Shown: positions 45,929 through 57,217 of the stretch, piece after piece
How positions within the stretch are numbered: the stretch's first letter is position 1
How the letters are laid out: every line of letters starts with the position of its first letter
Assembly (NCBI RefSeq): GCF_036700095.1
Contig: NZ_CP144918.1
Location: forward strand, 2,295,001 to 2,359,000
Reading direction: 5' to 3'
Source of the DNA: Pelagerythrobacter marensis
GTDB taxonomy: Bacteria > Pseudomonadota > Alphaproteobacteria > Sphingomonadales > Sphingomonadaceae
Length of the DNA: 64,000 nucleotides
Notes under the pieces: model-generated
The model's input: only the letters and a program-made list of their open reading frames with translations
What the model was told of the DNA's origin: nothing
Database searches by the model: none
Position numbers and translations under genes: made by a program

Positions 45929-46909
45929 TTACCAGAAGAAGTCGTAGATCACGTCGACCACCTGGCCGTTGTAGGTGTTCACCAGCAGGACGTCGTCGTA
46001 ATAGCGGACCCAGCGATAGGGGCCGTATGCCGGCGGCAGGCGATAGCGCCACGGATCGTTGATCCAGTAACGGTTGCTGTAAAACACGCTGCCGATGTGC
46101 AGGCCGATGCTCAGGCGGTCGTAGCGATAGCCGCGATAGGGCGCGTAGTAGCGGCCCGGGCGATAGACATGCCGGTTGGCGGCGCGATAGCGATGCCAGT
46201 TGTAACGGTTGTTGTTGCGCCAGGTGCGGTTCCATGCGCGATGATTGCGGTTGTCGCGGCGGTTGTCCCACCGGTCGCGCCGACGGTCCGATCTGTCGCG
46301 GCGGTTTTCATGGCGATCGCCCCATCGATCGCGCCGATCGTGGTTGCGATCGCGGCGGTTGTCGCGGCGATCCTCCCACCGATCCCGGCGGTCGTCATTG
46401 CGATCGCCCCATCTGTCACGCCGGTTGTCGCGCCGATCTTGCCAGCGATCGCGCCGGTTCTCGTTCCAGTCCCGCCGGCTTTCGCGCCGTTCGCGGGCCT
46501 GTTCGCGGCGACGTTCGATCGCGCGTTCGGCGCGCTGGCGTTCGCGCTGCTGTTCGGCGCGTTGCCGCGCCACGGCCCGGCGCGGGCTCTCGGCATCGCC
46601 CGTCTCAATGCGTGCCGGGCGGGTATTCTCGCGGTTCCAGCCGGTGTTGGAGCGCAGCCCTGTGCGATCGCGGCGCAGCTCGCGGCGGCGTTCGCTGCGC
46701 TGGCCGCGCGCCTCGCGCCGCTGCTGGGCGCGCTCGCTGCGGACCTGGCGGCGATGCTGCCGTGCTTGCTGGCGTTCGCCGCGCTCACGCTGCGCACGCG
46801 GTTGCTCGGCCGCTTCGGCGGCGAAACTCGGGGCGGGAAGGGCGGTCAGCGCCATTGCACCGGCCAGGCCGGTCAGCGCGCTCCCTTTCAGGAATTGTCC
46901 AAATGTCAT
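45929..46909 (-). CDS. RcnB-family protein with long Arg/Asp repeat
   Basis: This 326-residue exported protein has a signal peptide (LTGLAGAMALTALPAPSFA) and a highly charged middle built from repeats of RRDRWxDRxxN. A C-terminal RcnB-like domain follows (YDRLSIGLHIGSVFYSNRYWINDPWRYRLPP). RcnB proteins are periplasmic and linked to metal homeostasis. The repeat is far longer than in E. coli RcnB and may extend across the periplasm or bind anionic polymers. That is inference. Confidence 0.8.
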   Translation of the reverse strand: MTFGQFLKGSALTGLAGAMALTALPAPSFAAEAAEQPRAQRERGERQQARQHRRQVRSERAQQRREARGQRSERRRELRRDRTGLRSNTGWNRENTRPARIETGDAESPRRAVARQRAEQQRERQRAERAIERRREQARERRESRRDWNENRRDRWQDRRDNRRDRWGDRNDDRRDRWEDRRDNRRDRNHDRRDRWGDRHENRRDRSDRRRDRWDNRRDNRNHRAWNRTWRNNNRYNWHRYRAANRHVYRPGRYYAPYRGYRYDRLSIGLHIGSVFYSNRYWINDPWRYRLPPAYGPYRWVRYYDDVLLVNTYNGQVVDVIYDFFW

Positions 46910-47119
46910 GTGCGGCTCTCCGTTCGGTCGAGAAACGCCGCGCCCACCACCAGCGGCCCCTCTGCTGTAATGAGGGCCTTGTACGATGAGGCGAATGACC
47001 GCGAACTGAACCGCTCGTGCAGGCTTCCGTTCAGGTTGAGCGTTGCTGACCTGAATGCGTGCGCACGGTCTGTCGCTCGTCGGGAAGGCCGCGACGAGCG
47101 GACAGGCCGCCGGTCTATC

Positions 47120-48799
<1,680 letters not shown>

Positions 48800-48919
48800 C
48801 AGTCGTCCTTCGGGAAATTCGCGGGGTTTCGGAGTTGGCGCGCAGATAGGGCCTGCCGCGCGCGCGGGCAAGCCGCACTTGGCGGGGAAGCGGCCAGTGC
48901 CGTCTCGACCGGAGCGGCT

Positions 48920-50302
48920 CTACGTCCCGCTGGCGAAGCCCCGTCGCAACAGGAACGGCAGCATGGCGGCCTGAAAGGCGGCGCGGGCGACCAGGAACAG
49001 CGTGAAGGCGAGCCACAGCCCCCAGTTGCCCTGCGGCCAGGCGAACCACAGCGTCAGGGCATAGACCGCGCTGGCACCCAGCATCGACAGCAGCAAAGCA
49101 CGCGTCCAGCTCGCGCCCACGAACACGCCGTCGAAGACGAAGCCGGCGACCCCGGCAAAGGGGATCAGCACCAGCCAGATCGCCTGTTCCTGCGCAGCGC
49201 GCGCCACCGCCGGTGTCGCGGCGAAGCTGGCGAGGACGGGGTCCGCGAGCAGCGCGAAGGCGAGCGCGACCAGCGCAGCGGCACCCATTCCGCGGACCAT
49301 GATCGCGCGGATATAGGCGGCAAAGCCCGCCCGATCCTCGGCGCCGCGTCGTTCCCCGTTCAGCACTTGCGCCGCGTTCTCGAATCCGTCGAGCAGCAGC
49401 GCGGTGAAGACGAACATCTGATAGAGGATGCCGTTCGCCGCCAGCACCACCGCGCCGCGCTCCGCGCTGAGCCGGGTCAGCGCGGCGAGGGCGATCATCA
49501 GGACGACGGTGCGCAGGAACAGGTCGCGGTTGAGCGAGAGGAAGGGGCGCAGGCTGGCCCAGCGCAGCACGGTCTTCTCGCGCGCGGCGGCGAGCAGCGT
49601 CGCCCCGTGGCTGCCACGCGCGACGAAAGCGGCCAGTATCGCCAGCTTGGCATATTCGGCGATGAAGCTCGACCAGCCGACCCCCGCGATTCCGGTGTCG
49701 AGCCCGAGCACGAACCACAGCCCCAGCGCGACGTTGAGCAGGTTGTAGACGACTTCGATCACCAGCACCGCCGCCATTCGCCGCTGCCCGACGAGATAGC
49801 CGACAAGCGCGAGGTTCAGCATCACGCCGGGCGCGGACCAGTACCGGATATCGGCATAGATCCGCGCCGCGGCGAGCACGTCCCCGCGCGCGCCCAGCGC
49901 ATCGAGCAGGGCGGGCATCAGCAGCGGCTTGGCCAGCAGCAGCGCGGCCGCGATGGCAAGGCCGATCGTCGCGCCGCGCAGCAGGATCGCCGCCTGCTCC
50001 GCGGTGCCGCTGCGCGTTCCGGCCTGCGCGACGAGGCCCGTGGTCCCCGTCTTGAGGAAGTTCATCACCGTGAACAGCATCGCGAAAAGGCGCGCGCCGA
50101 CGTCGACCGCGCCCTGCGTCGCCGCGTCGTCGAGCCGGCCGACGATCCACATGTCGCCCAGGCCGATCAGCGCGGTGGCGACGTTGGTGACCATCGCGGG
50201 CAGGGCGATGGCCCAGATCGCGCGGGTATCGAGAGCGTGGCGGGCGCGGCCGGCGGGGGAGGGCGTTTCAGCGGAGATGGCCGTTGCTCCTTTCCGCCTC
50301 AC
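48920..50302 (-). CDS. MATE-family multidrug/efflux transporter
   Basis: This protein has twelve predicted membrane helices of the MATE (DinF-like) family, beginning near [27 protein letters not shown]. It uses cation gradients to export drugs or metabolites. The start is uncertain because the frame is open far upstream into the tRNA-Pro gene and no ATG precedes the first helix. GTG 50302 gives 460 residues, the usual length, and is used here. An AAAGGAG at about 50289-50295 suggests initiation could instead be further downstream at a non-ATG codon. Confidence 0.82.
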   Translation of the reverse strand: MRRKGATAISAETPSPAGRARHALDTRAIWAIALPAMVTNVATALIGLGDMWIVGRLDDAATQGAVDVGARLFAMLFTVMNFLKTGTTGLVAQAGTRSGTAEQAAILLRGATIGLAIAAALLLAKPLLMPALLDALGARGDVLAAARIYADIRYWSAPGVMLNLALVGYLVGQRRMAAVLVIEVVYNLLNVALGLWFVLGLDTGIAGVGWSSFIAEYAKLAILAAFVARGSHGATLLAAAREKTVLRWASLRPFLSLNRDLFLRTVVLMIALAALTRLSAERGAVVLAANGILYQMFVFTALLLDGFENAAQVLNGERRGAEDRAGFAAYIRAIMVRGMGAAALVALAFALLADPVLASFAATPAVARAAQEQAIWLVLIPFAGVAGFVFDGVFVGASWTRALLLSMLGASAVYALTLWFAWPQGNWGLWLAFTLFLVARAAFQAAMLPFLLRRGFASGT

Positions 50303-50365
50303 GCGCTTCGCTTGGGAGCATTTTGGCCGAACCTGTCCCCCGGACACGTTCGAGTCGCAAAATGC

Positions 50366-50442
<77 letters not shown>

Positions 50443-50463
50443 ACCGATGATCGCCGCGGTACC

Positions 50464-50540
50464 TGGTGGGCCCGGCAGGACTCGAACCCGCGACCTAGCC
50501 GTTATGAGCGGCCAGCTCTAACCAACTGAGCTACAGGCCC
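50464..50540 (-). tRNA. tRNA with CAT anticodon (Ile2 or elongator Met)
   Basis: This is a 77-nt cloverleaf with encoded CCA, acceptor GGGCCTG/CGGGCCC, anticodon loop CTCATAA and T-loop GTTCGAGTC. The stem GCCG/CGGC around CTCATAA and the GGGCCTGTAGCTCAG start resemble alphaproteobacterial tRNA-Ile2 (C34 modified to lysidine to read ATA). Elongator Met is the alternative. It lies 21 bp from tRNA-Pro on the same strand. Confidence 0.92.
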
Positions 50541-50594
50541 CCGGGTACCGTTCGGCGCGCGCGGGTTAGCCCGCGCAGCGCGTGCGTGCAAGCA

Positions 50595-51593
50595 TCAGAC
50601 GACGACCGACTGCATGATCTCCGCCACGGTGGTCGGGCGAATGCCGTGCCGGTCGAGATAGGCGAAGACCGCGCGAAACCAGTCGTAGAGGGCGTCGAGA
50701 TCGTCGTCGGTCTCGACATAGGGCGTGTGGCCGAGCGCGAGCGAGGGGCTGTGAAACGACAGCACGATCAGCGGCAGGCCGTCGTCGATCGCCATGTCCA
50801 GCGCGCGGATCGCATCGTCGACGGTCGTTCCTTCGGGCGTCAACGGGATGCGTTCGAGCAGGCCCAGGTTTGCGGCCAGGCCGCGCATCCGCGGCAGCCG
50901 CGAGAGGAGGGGATAGAGCAGGCGCCCCTGCCGGCGCAGCATTCCCCAGTACACGGTCGTCAGCGGCAGTTCGAGAACCGACATCTCGCCGTCGAGCCAG
51001 AACGGTTCGAGCGGATAGTCGGCATAGTCCGGCCCGTGTCCCTTGCGATAATCGAACAGCGGGCGAAAAGAGGTATCGACCCCGACGCCGGCTTCGCGAA
51101 GCAGATCGGTCGTCGCGCTGCCGAAGCCATAGCGCCCGGCGCGATAGAGCTGCGGATTCGCGCCGAAATTCTCCGCGATCGCGTTGCGCAAGGTCAGGAA
51201 CTTCGCGCGTTCGAGATCGGGCGACAGGTTCCCGGCATAGGAATTGTGCGCATCCACATCTTCTTCGAACGGCGGATTGACCCAGGGGTGCAGCTGGATG
51301 CCGACTTCGGCAGTGCCCCGCGCCACCGCACCGCCAAGAATATCCTTCGCGACGGTCGAATTGGCTATCGGCCAGTCGATCAGGTAGCTGGGCACGACCC
51401 CTTTCGCCTCGCAGAATTCCTGGAAATTGCGGAGGCGGGGTACGTGCCGCAGGCCGTGGCGATCGCGCGTGAACGGCCCGTCCCAGTCGAACTCCTCCTC
51501 GGTATCGACGGTCAGCAGGAAGCGGCGCCCGAAGGCGGACGAGAAGCGGGCCCTGGGGCCGGGGGGTGGCAAAGTGCGGGTGGTCTTGTTCAA
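50595..51593 (-). CDS. Polysaccharide deacetylase-family protein
   Basis: This 332-residue protein shows the NodB-homology layout: TVDTEEEFDW (catalytic Asp region), GIQLHPWVNPPF (metal-binding His), YRAGRYGFG and a late LIVLSFHSPSL. It is close to the WalW-type deacetylase-like proteins near exopolysaccharide or histidine-kinase genes in sphingomonads. The histidine kinase gene lies 32 bp upstream on the same strand, so the two are probably co-transcribed. No signal peptide is seen, so a cytoplasmic or peripheral role is likely. Confidence 0.8.
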   Translation of the reverse strand: MNKTTRTLPPPGPRARFSSAFGRRFLLTVDTEEEFDWDGPFTRDRHGLRHVPRLRNFQEFCEAKGVVPSYLIDWPIANSTVAKDILGGAVARGTAEVGIQLHPWVNPPFEEDVDAHNSYAGNLSPDLERAKFLTLRNAIAENFGANPQLYRAGRYGFGSATTDLLREAGVGVDTSFRPLFDYRKGHGPDYADYPLEPFWLDGEMSVLELPLTTVYWGMLRRQGRLLYPLLSRLPRMRGLAANLGLLERIPLTPEGTTVDDAIRALDMAIDDGLPLIVLSFHSPSLALGHTPYVETDDDLDALYDWFRAVFAYLDRHGIRPTTVAEIMQSVVV

Positions 51594-51625
51594 GCGCCGA
51601 TACTCCAGCGGAACGCCGTTGCGAT

Positions 51626-53341
51626 TCAGCGCGCTTCGGGATGTCGCTTCGGCTCGCGACTTTCGGTGGGGCTAGAATCGCGTCCGGTCTCGGTCAAGCG
51701 CGGCAGCGCGAGCCGAAGGGCATCGTCCACACGTTCGAGCGCTCCGCCGACAAGCCCCGCTTCCGCGCGCACCAGCCGCAGCGCGAAGCCGGCGCCGAAC
51801 ATCCCCGCGCTCACCCCGCCCTGCGGCGCGCGGGGCTGGGTCGCGAACACGTCTTCCTCCGCAGCAAGGGCCGCCGGCAGCGTGGCGCTGAGCAGGACCA
51901 CGCCGCGCTCCGCGCGCAGCGCCAGTTCCACCGTCTCGCCTGAGCCCAGAGCGGACGCGAGCGTCGCCAGCAGCCGCCAGGCCAGCGCTTCGCCTTCGCG
52001 CAGGGCAAGCGGGACGATTGCCGGTTCCTGGGGAATGTCGAGCGCGAAGCCCGAGAGGCGGGGTGCCAACACCGGTTCCAGCTGCTTCGCCAGCGCCCGG
52101 CACAGCACGGCGAAGTCGCAATCGCCCTCCAGCGGTTCGAGCGCGCCGGTCTCGATCCGCGCCAGCCGATCCAGTTCGTCGAACCCGGCCAGCATCCGCG
52201 CTGCGTCGCCGGCGATATTGGCGGCCAGCGCGCGGTATTCGTGCGGCACTTCGCCGAAGACCTGCTGCTGGATGACTTCGGCGAAACCCTGGATCGCGTT
52301 TACCGGCGTGCGCAATTCGTGGAGCAGTTGCCGGATACGATCCGCTTCTGCGCAGCTGCCGCCTTCCCGCTCGGTCGCGAGGTGCAGGGCGGGGCGGCGG
52401 AACTTGCCTGCCAGACCGTAAAACCGGCCCCCTTGCGCGGTGAAGCGTGGGCCGGCGTCGACGATCCATTCGCCCGCGATTTGCGGGGCGCCGTGCAGCG
52501 CCATCCGCGCGCCTTCCAGCCGCTGCCACTTTTGCAGGGCAGCGCGGGCCTCGGGCGTGGCGAGCCGCATGCCCACGACCATCGACGCGACGCCGGGTTC
52601 GGCCCAGTCGATGCGGCCGGCAGCGTCGGTGGTAAAGGCGAAGCCGCGCAAGGGCGGCACGTCGTTGTCGCCCTGCTCCCCGAGCGGGAGGCGCGGCGCG
52701 GAATCGATCGCAGGCCCCTCCGCGCGGGCGCGCTGGAAGGCTTCGATCCGCCGCACGAGCGCGCCGATCGCGGTTTCCTCGTCCTCGTCCTCGCCCTCGT
52801 CGTCCCCGCTGTCGTTCGCGGGGACCGTCAGCTCGAGCGGCTCGCGCTCGTCCGCCCGCGGCATCGGCTGGACGACGCTCTCGCGGTCGATGCCGCCCCC
52901 CGGATCGGGCAGCCCGCGGTCGTGGATTCCCAGCCTTTCCAGCAGTTCGATGGCGCGCGGCGGCAGGTTTCGGCGCAGGCGCAGGAAGCCGCGGGCGCGG
53001 ATCGGCAGGCGCGGGATCAGCGCTTCCCAGTCTTCCGCGTCGAGGTCGGCACGCGCCAGCGCCGCCGCCGCCACTTCGGGCTCGTCTTCGGCGAGATGGG
53101 CGGCAAGTTCGGGATTGCGGAAACGCCACCCGGAATCGCGAATCATCGCTGCCCGGTCGGGCGCCGGGATGATTTCGCCGAGCGCGCCCAGCCGAAGCCA
53201 GGCGGAGGAGGTGAGGCCCCGGTCGAACCCGCCGCGCCGGGCACCCAGCAGGTCCAGCAATTGCCGGAATTGCGCGCGCGCCGCGCGCCCGCCGCTCGCG
53301 CGGTGGCGCAATACTGTGGCGAGGCGGTCGTCGAACTGCAT
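51626..53341 (-). CDS. Sensor histidine kinase
   Basis: This 571-residue protein has a HisKA phosphoacceptor (LLHELRTPVNAIQGFAEVI, about residues 336-354) and a degenerate HATPase-type C-terminal domain. No membrane helices are seen, so the kinase is soluble. The N-terminal 200 residues are helical and Arg-rich, followed by an acidic linker (DDEGEDEDEE) and a PAS-like segment. ATP-site G boxes are hard to see and activity may be altered. It precedes the deacetylase gene on the same strand. Its response regulator is not in this window. Confidence 0.8.
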   Translation of the reverse strand: MQFDDRLATVLRHRASGGRAARAQFRQLLDLLGARRGGFDRGLTSSAWLRLGALGEIIPAPDRAAMIRDSGWRFRNPELAAHLAEDEPEVAAAALARADLDAEDWEALIPRLPIRARGFLRLRRNLPPRAIELLERLGIHDRGLPDPGGGIDRESVVQPMPRADEREPLELTVPANDSGDDEGEDEDEETAIGALVRRIEAFQRARAEGPAIDSAPRLPLGEQGDNDVPPLRGFAFTTDAAGRIDWAEPGVASMVVGMRLATPEARAALQKWQRLEGARMALHGAPQIAGEWIVDAGPRFTAQGGRFYGLAGKFRRPALHLATEREGGSCAEADRIRQLLHELRTPVNAIQGFAEVIQQQVFGEVPHEYRALAANIAGDAARMLAGFDELDRLARIETGALEPLEGDCDFAVLCRALAKQLEPVLAPRLSGFALDIPQEPAIVPLALREGEALAWRLLATLASALGSGETVELALRAERGVVLLSATLPAALAAEEDVFATQPRAPQGGVSAGMFGAGFALRLVRAEAGLVGGALERVDDALRLALPRLTETGRDSSPTESREPKRHPEAR

Positions 53342-53553
53342 GAATCTCCGGTGGGCATAGGCTCTTGGCGGAGCCTCGTGAACGCATCATTCTAGCAGTT
53401 TCCACGACCATAGGGCATCTTGCTGCTCAGCGCGTTGCAAAGCGGGACAATTGCTGGCAAGGCTAATAATATTAGGTGGCTGCCGCTGGCGACACCGGTT
53501 TAGTTGCAATTTTGGGGTCGTGCGGTCGCACGGCGCACGTGGGGGCACCCGCA

Positions 53554-54018
53554 ATGGCGAATCTGGACGAAATCGATCGGCGCCTGCTCGCCGAACTGCA
53601 GAACGAAGGGCGTGTCACGAATGTCGAGCTGGCGCATCGCGTCGGGCTGACCGCGCCGCCGTGCCTGCGCCGCGTGCGCTCGCTCGAAGAAGAAGGCGTA
53701 ATTCGCGGCTATCATGCGGAACTGGACGCATCGAAGCTGGGCTTCGCAATCACCGTGTTCGCAATGGTCAGCCTGAAGAGCCAGGCGGAAGATGCGCTGC
53801 GCGAATTCGAAGCGCATATGCAGGAACTGCCCGAGGTGCGCGAAGTGCATATGCTCAACGGCGAGATCGACTTCATCCTCAAGATCGTGAGCCGCGACCT
53901 CCAGAGCTTCCAGGAATTCCTGACCAGCAAGCTGACGCCCGCCCCCAACGTGGCCAGCGTGAAGACCAGCCTGACGATCCGGACCAGCAAGCACGAACCG
54001 GGCGTGCCGCTGGAGTGA
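53554..54018 (+). CDS. Lrp/AsnC-family transcriptional regulator
   Basis: This 154-residue regulator from ATG 53554 has the Lrp helix-turn-helix (LDEIDRRLLAELQNEGRVTNVELAHRVGLTAPPCLRRVRSLEEEGVI). An RAM/AsnC ligand-binding domain follows (VREVHMLNGEIDFILKIV). Members sense amino acids and control amino acid metabolism. It faces away from the histidine kinase gene. The 212-bp gap between them shows no obvious palindrome. Confidence 0.92.
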   Translation: MANLDEIDRRLLAELQNEGRVTNVELAHRVGLTAPPCLRRVRSLEEEGVIRGYHAELDASKLGFAITVFAMVSLKSQAEDALREFEAHMQELPEVREVHMLNGEIDFILKIVSRDLQSFQEFLTSKLTPAPNVASVKTSLTIRTSKHEPGVPLE

Positions 54019-54060
54019 CGCTTTCCCGGGCTGCGCTTCGCGAAACGGAGCGGGGCAATG

Positions 54061-54130
54061 CGGTCCTCCCCATTTTCACGCAGTGCAAATGGGGAGGTGG
54101 CAGCCGCGCCAGCGGCTGACGGAGGGGTTA
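54061..54130. repeat. Left terminal inverted repeat of DUF559 unit
   Basis: This segment of about 70 bp contains CCTCCCCATTTTC, CAAATGGGGAGGTGGC and GCTGACGGAGGGG. Its reverse complement matches 54486-54556 with scattered differences. Each copy can also fold on itself, because CCTCCCCAT pairs with ATGGGGAGG. Confidence 0.8.
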
Positions 54131-54484
54131 CTTGCTTTGGCAGTAACGAACGATCGAATCTGCAATTTCGTTCGCGTCGCGTAGAACCTCGCTCGCCGGA
54201 ATACGAATGACCTCAATATTCTGTGCGCGAAGCCATCGGTCTCGGGCGATATCCCGCTCAGGCCGATCGCCCATGTCGTGTGCCTGGCCGTCAATCTCGA
54301 TAGCGAGCTTCAGTGCCGCCACGTAAAAGTCCAGCACATACCGGCCGAGAGGGTGCTGCCGCCGAAATTTGATATCGCAAGCCTTCCGGCGTAGCTCCTG
54401 CCAGAGAAGCACTTCGGGCAAACTCATCTCTGCGCGCAACCGGCGCGCCCTGCCAATGTCCCGGATGCGCTTCGTGCGCGGCAC
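54128..54484 (-). CDS. DUF559 (Vsr-like endonuclease fold) protein
   Basis: This 118-residue protein has the DUF559 pattern: RARRLRAEMSLPEVLLWQELRR, FRRQHPLGRYVLDFYV, LAIEIDGQAHD, RDRWLRAQNIEVIRIP. The D-(x)n-ExD core (VLDFYVAALKLAIEIDG) marks a restriction-endonuclease-like fold related to Vsr and is intact. The gene fills almost all the DNA between two 70-bp inverted repeats, as if it were the cargo or enzyme of a very small mobile unit. DNA nicking or cleavage is predicted from the fold. Confidence 0.85.
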   Translation of the reverse strand: MPRTKRIRDIGRARRLRAEMSLPEVLLWQELRRKACDIKFRRQHPLGRYVLDFYVAALKLAIEIDGQAHDMGDRPERDIARDRWLRAQNIEVIRIPASEVLRDANEIADSIVRYCQSK

Positions 54485-54485
54485 T

Positions 54486-54556
54486 TTCCCCCTCCGTCAC
54501 CCGCCTGCGGCGGGCGCCACCTCCCCATTTGCGCCTGCGGCGAAAACGGGGAGGAA
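54486..54556. repeat. Right terminal inverted repeat of DUF559 unit
   Basis: This is the inverted counterpart of 54061-54130, containing CCCCTCCGTCACC, GCCACCTCCCCATTTG and GAAAACGGGGAGG. It ends 11 bp before the accC stop codon. Confidence 0.8.
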
Positions 54557-54566
54557 CCCGACCGGC

Positions 54567-55928
54567 TCACGCCTGGCTGTCGGTGCTGCGCTCCTTCAGC
54601 CATTCCTCCAGCCACTTGATCGAATAGTCGCCGTTCAGCACGTCGGGCTGCTTGATCAGTTCCTGGTGCAGCGGGATCGAGGTCTTTACGCCCTCGACCA
54701 CCATTTCCTCCAGCGCGCGGCGCAGGCGCATGATGCAGCGTTCGCGGTTGCGGCCGTAGACGATCAGCTTGGCGATCATCGAATCGTAATAGGGCGGGAT
54801 GCGATACCCGGCATATAGCCCGCTATCGACGCGCACATGCATGCCGCCGGCCGCGTGGTAATAGTTGACCGTGCCGGGGGAGGGGGCGAAAGTCCACGGA
54901 TCTTCCGCATTGAGGCGGCATTCGATCGCGTGCCCGGTAAACGTGATCTCGTCTTGGGTGCACGACAGATCTTTGCCGTCGGCGATGCGGATCTGCTCGC
55001 GCACAAGGTCGATCCCGGTGATCATCTCGGTCACCGGATGTTCGACCTGGAGGCGGGTGTTCATCTCGATGAAGTAGAATTCGCCGTCTTCCCACAGGAA
55101 CTCGATCGTGCCCGCGCCGCGATAACCCATGTCGGCCATCGCCTTCACGCAGACGCCGCCCATGCGGTCGCGCTCTTCGGGCGTGATGACCGGCGACGGC
55201 GCTTCTTCCAGCACTTTCTGGTGGCGGCGCTGGAGCGAACAGTCGCGCTCGCCCAGATGGATCGCGCCGCCGCGCCCGTCGCCGAACACCTGAAATTCGA
55301 TATGGCGCGGGTTGCCGAGATATTTCTCGATATAGACGGTGGCGTCGCCGAAGGCGGCCTTGGCCTCGCTGCCCGCCTGTTTCATCAGGGTTTCGAGCTG
55401 GTCGGGCCCTTCGCAGACTTTCATCCCGCGCCCGCCGCCGCCGCTCGCGGCCTTGATGATGACGGGATAGCCGATCTCGCCCGCGATCCGCCGCGCCTCG
55501 TCGTAATCCGATACGGCGCCTTCGCTGCCCGGCACCAGCGGCAGGCCCAGCGCGCCGGCGGTGCGCTTCGCCTCCACTTTGTCGCCCATCGTGCGGATAT
55601 GTTCGGGCTTGGGCCCGATCCACTTGATGTCGTGCGCCTCCACGATTTCGGCGAACTTGGCGTTTTCGGACAGAAAGCCGTAGCCGGGGTGGATCGCGTC
55701 GGCCTGGGCGATCTCCGCCGCCGAGATGATGTTGGCGACGTTGAGATAGCTTTCGTTCGCGGGCGGCGGGCCGATGCAGACCGCGTGATCGGCCAGCCGA
55801 ACGTGCATCGCGTCGGCATCGGCGGTCGAATGGACCGCGACCGTTTCGATCCCCATTTCGTGGGCCGCGCGGTGGATCCGCAATGCGATTTCGCCGCGGT
55901 TGGCGATAAGGATGCGTGAAATGCCCAC
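54567..55928 (-). CDS. accC: Acetyl-CoA carboxylase, biotin carboxylase subunit
   Basis: This 453-residue enzyme carboxylates biotin on AccB with ATP and bicarbonate, the first half-reaction of fatty-acid synthesis. It starts at GTG 55928 ([18 protein letters not shown]). It shows the ATP-grasp glycine loop [12 protein letters not shown], the catalytic Glu/Asn region [16 protein letters not shown] and the [13 protein letters not shown] end. Length fits the family (E. coli 449). It lies 8 bp after accB in the usual accBC operon. Confidence 0.95.
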   Translation of the reverse strand: MGISRILIANRGEIALRIHRAAHEMGIETVAVHSTADADAMHVRLADHAVCIGPPPANESYLNVANIISAAEIAQADAIHPGYGFLSENAKFAEIVEAHDIKWIGPKPEHIRTMGDKVEAKRTAGALGLPLVPGSEGAVSDYDEARRIAGEIGYPVIIKAASGGGGRGMKVCEGPDQLETLMKQAGSEAKAAFGDATVYIEKYLGNPRHIEFQVFGDGRGGAIHLGERDCSLQRRHQKVLEEAPSPVITPEERDRMGGVCVKAMADMGYRGAGTIEFLWEDGEFYFIEMNTRLQVEHPVTEMITGIDLVREQIRIADGKDLSCTQDEITFTGHAIECRLNAEDPWTFAPSPGTVNYYHAAGGMHVRVDSGLYAGYRIPPYYDSMIAKLIVYGRNRERCIMRLRRALEEMVVEGVKTSIPLHQELIKQPDVLNGDYSIKWLEEWLKERSTDSQA

Positions 55929-55936
55929 GATTCGCC

Positions 55937-56434
55937 TCAGCCGATGACGACCAGCGGCTGGTCGAATTCGACCGGCTGCGCGTTTTCGACCAGGATCGCC
56001 TTGACCGTGCCCGCCTTGTCCGCGGCGATCGGATTCATCACTTTCATCGCTTCCACGATCAGCAGCGTGTCGCCCTGCTTCACGCTGTCGCCGACCTTGA
56101 CGAAAGGATCGGCGCCCGGCTCGGCAGCGAGATAGACGGTTCCGACCATCGGCGATTTCAATGCGCCGGCGTGATCGTCCGCCGCGGGCGGCGGCGAGGC
56201 TTCGCCGCCGGGGGCGGCCGGGGCGGGTGTCGCCGGTGCCGCCGGTGCCGGCGCGGCGAAGGTCGCAGGTGCAGCGGCCACCCCGCCGCGCGAAACGCGG
56301 ACTTTGCGGTCGCCGTCCTCGACCTCGATTTCGGTAAGCCCGGTCTCGGCAAGCATTTCGGCCAGCTCGCGGACCAGAGCGGTGTCGACGTCCATGCCGG
56401 GCTTGCGCCCGGCGCTGCCTTTGTTCTCGGCCAT
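55937..56434 (-). CDS. accB: Acetyl-CoA carboxylase, biotin carboxyl carrier protein
   Basis: This 165-residue carrier has an N-terminal helical domain ([28 protein letters not shown]) and a Pro/Ala-rich linker. A biotinyl domain follows with the EAMKVMNPI motif, whose Lys is biotinylated, about residue 128. It is the first gene of accB-accC. aroQ lies 78 bp further along on the same strand direction, possibly in the same transcription unit. Confidence 0.95.
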   Translation of the reverse strand: MAENKGSAGRKPGMDVDTALVRELAEMLAETGLTEIEVEDGDRKVRVSRGGVAAAPATFAAPAPAAPATPAPAAPGGEASPPPAADDHAGALKSPMVGTVYLAAEPGADPFVKVGDSVKQGDTLLIVEAMKVMNPIAADKAGTVKAILVENAQPVEFDQPLVVIG

Positions 56435-56512
56435 TAAACAACCCTTGTTCGTTACGAACGCCCGCCTATGCGCGGCCCGGCCCGGGCTGGCAAGGGGGCG
56501 AGGGGGGAGAGG

Positions 56513-56947
56513 TTACAATTCCGCTACGGCCTCCAGCGCGATCAGATAGGATCGCGCGCCCAGACCCTTCACCGTCCTTACCACTGCCTCGCCGACATAG
56601 GAATGGTGGCGAAACGCCTCGCGGGTGGAGGGGTCGGACAAGTGCACTTCGATAACCGGCGTTCGGATCGCCTTGACCGCATCGAGCAATGCGATCGAGG
56701 TATGGGTATAGGCGGCGGGGTTGAGCAGGACCGCTTTCGCCCCTTCGGCCTGGGCCTCGTGCAGCCAGTCGACCAGCATCCCTTCGTGGTTGGTCTGGCG
56801 CATATCGATCGCCAGCCCCAGTTCGCGCGCGCGATCTTCCAGCATGGCGGCAATGTCGTCGAGCGTGTCCGATCCGTAGATCTCCGGCTCGCGCAGACCG
56901 AGCAGGTTCAGATTCGGCCCGTTGAGGACATAGACGGTGTTGGACAT
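56513..56947 (-). CDS. aroQ: Type II 3-dehydroquinate dehydratase
   Basis: This 144-residue enzyme of the shikimate pathway shows the family motifs VLNGPNLNLLGLREPEIYG (catalytic Tyr), QTNHEGMLVDWLHEA, NPAAYTHTSIAL and EVHLSDPSTREAFRHHSY. Length matches the dodecameric type II enzymes. It ends 78 bp from accB, the neighbour order commonly seen upstream of accBC in many bacteria. The YoeB-type toxin gene ends 3 bp before its start. Confidence 0.95.
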   Translation of the reverse strand: MSNTVYVLNGPNLNLLGLREPEIYGSDTLDDIAAMLEDRARELGLAIDMRQTNHEGMLVDWLHEAQAEGAKAVLLNPAAYTHTSIALLDAVKAIRTPVIEVHLSDPSTREAFRHHSYVGEAVVRTVKGLGARSYLIALEAVAEL

Positions 56948-56950
56948 TGG

Positions 56951-57217
56951 TCAGTAGTGCCCCTTGCACTGAACGATTTCCAGCCTTTGATCGGGGTGTT
57001 TCCCGGCAATGCGATAGACGAGACGGTCCCTGTGGTTGACCCTGCGGGACCAGAGGCTGGCAAGCTCGCCTCGAAGCGGTTCGGGCTTGCCCGATCCTTT
57101 GAACGGATTCCTGCGGCTCTCTTCGATCAGGCCGTTCAGGCGCAGCAACATCTTCCGGTCGTTCTCGCACCAGTATCGATAGTCTTCCCATGCGTGGGAG
57201 GAGAAGACGATCTTCAC
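56951..57217 (-). CDS. yoeB: YoeB/Txe-family toxin
   Basis: This 88-residue RelE-fold mRNA interferase begins KIVFSSHAWEDYRYWCENDRKML, and the YoeB signature GKPEPLRGELASLWSRRVNHRDRLVYRI carries the catalytic Glu and Arg/His residues. KGHY is the classical C-terminal end with the active-site His and Tyr. It cleaves mRNA in the ribosomal A site. The start overlaps the antitoxin stop by 4 bp, the standard yefM-yoeB arrangement. Confidence 0.93.
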   Translation of the reverse strand: MKIVFSSHAWEDYRYWCENDRKMLLRLNGLIEESRRNPFKGSGKPEPLRGELASLWSRRVNHRDRLVYRIAGKHPDQRLEIVQCKGHY

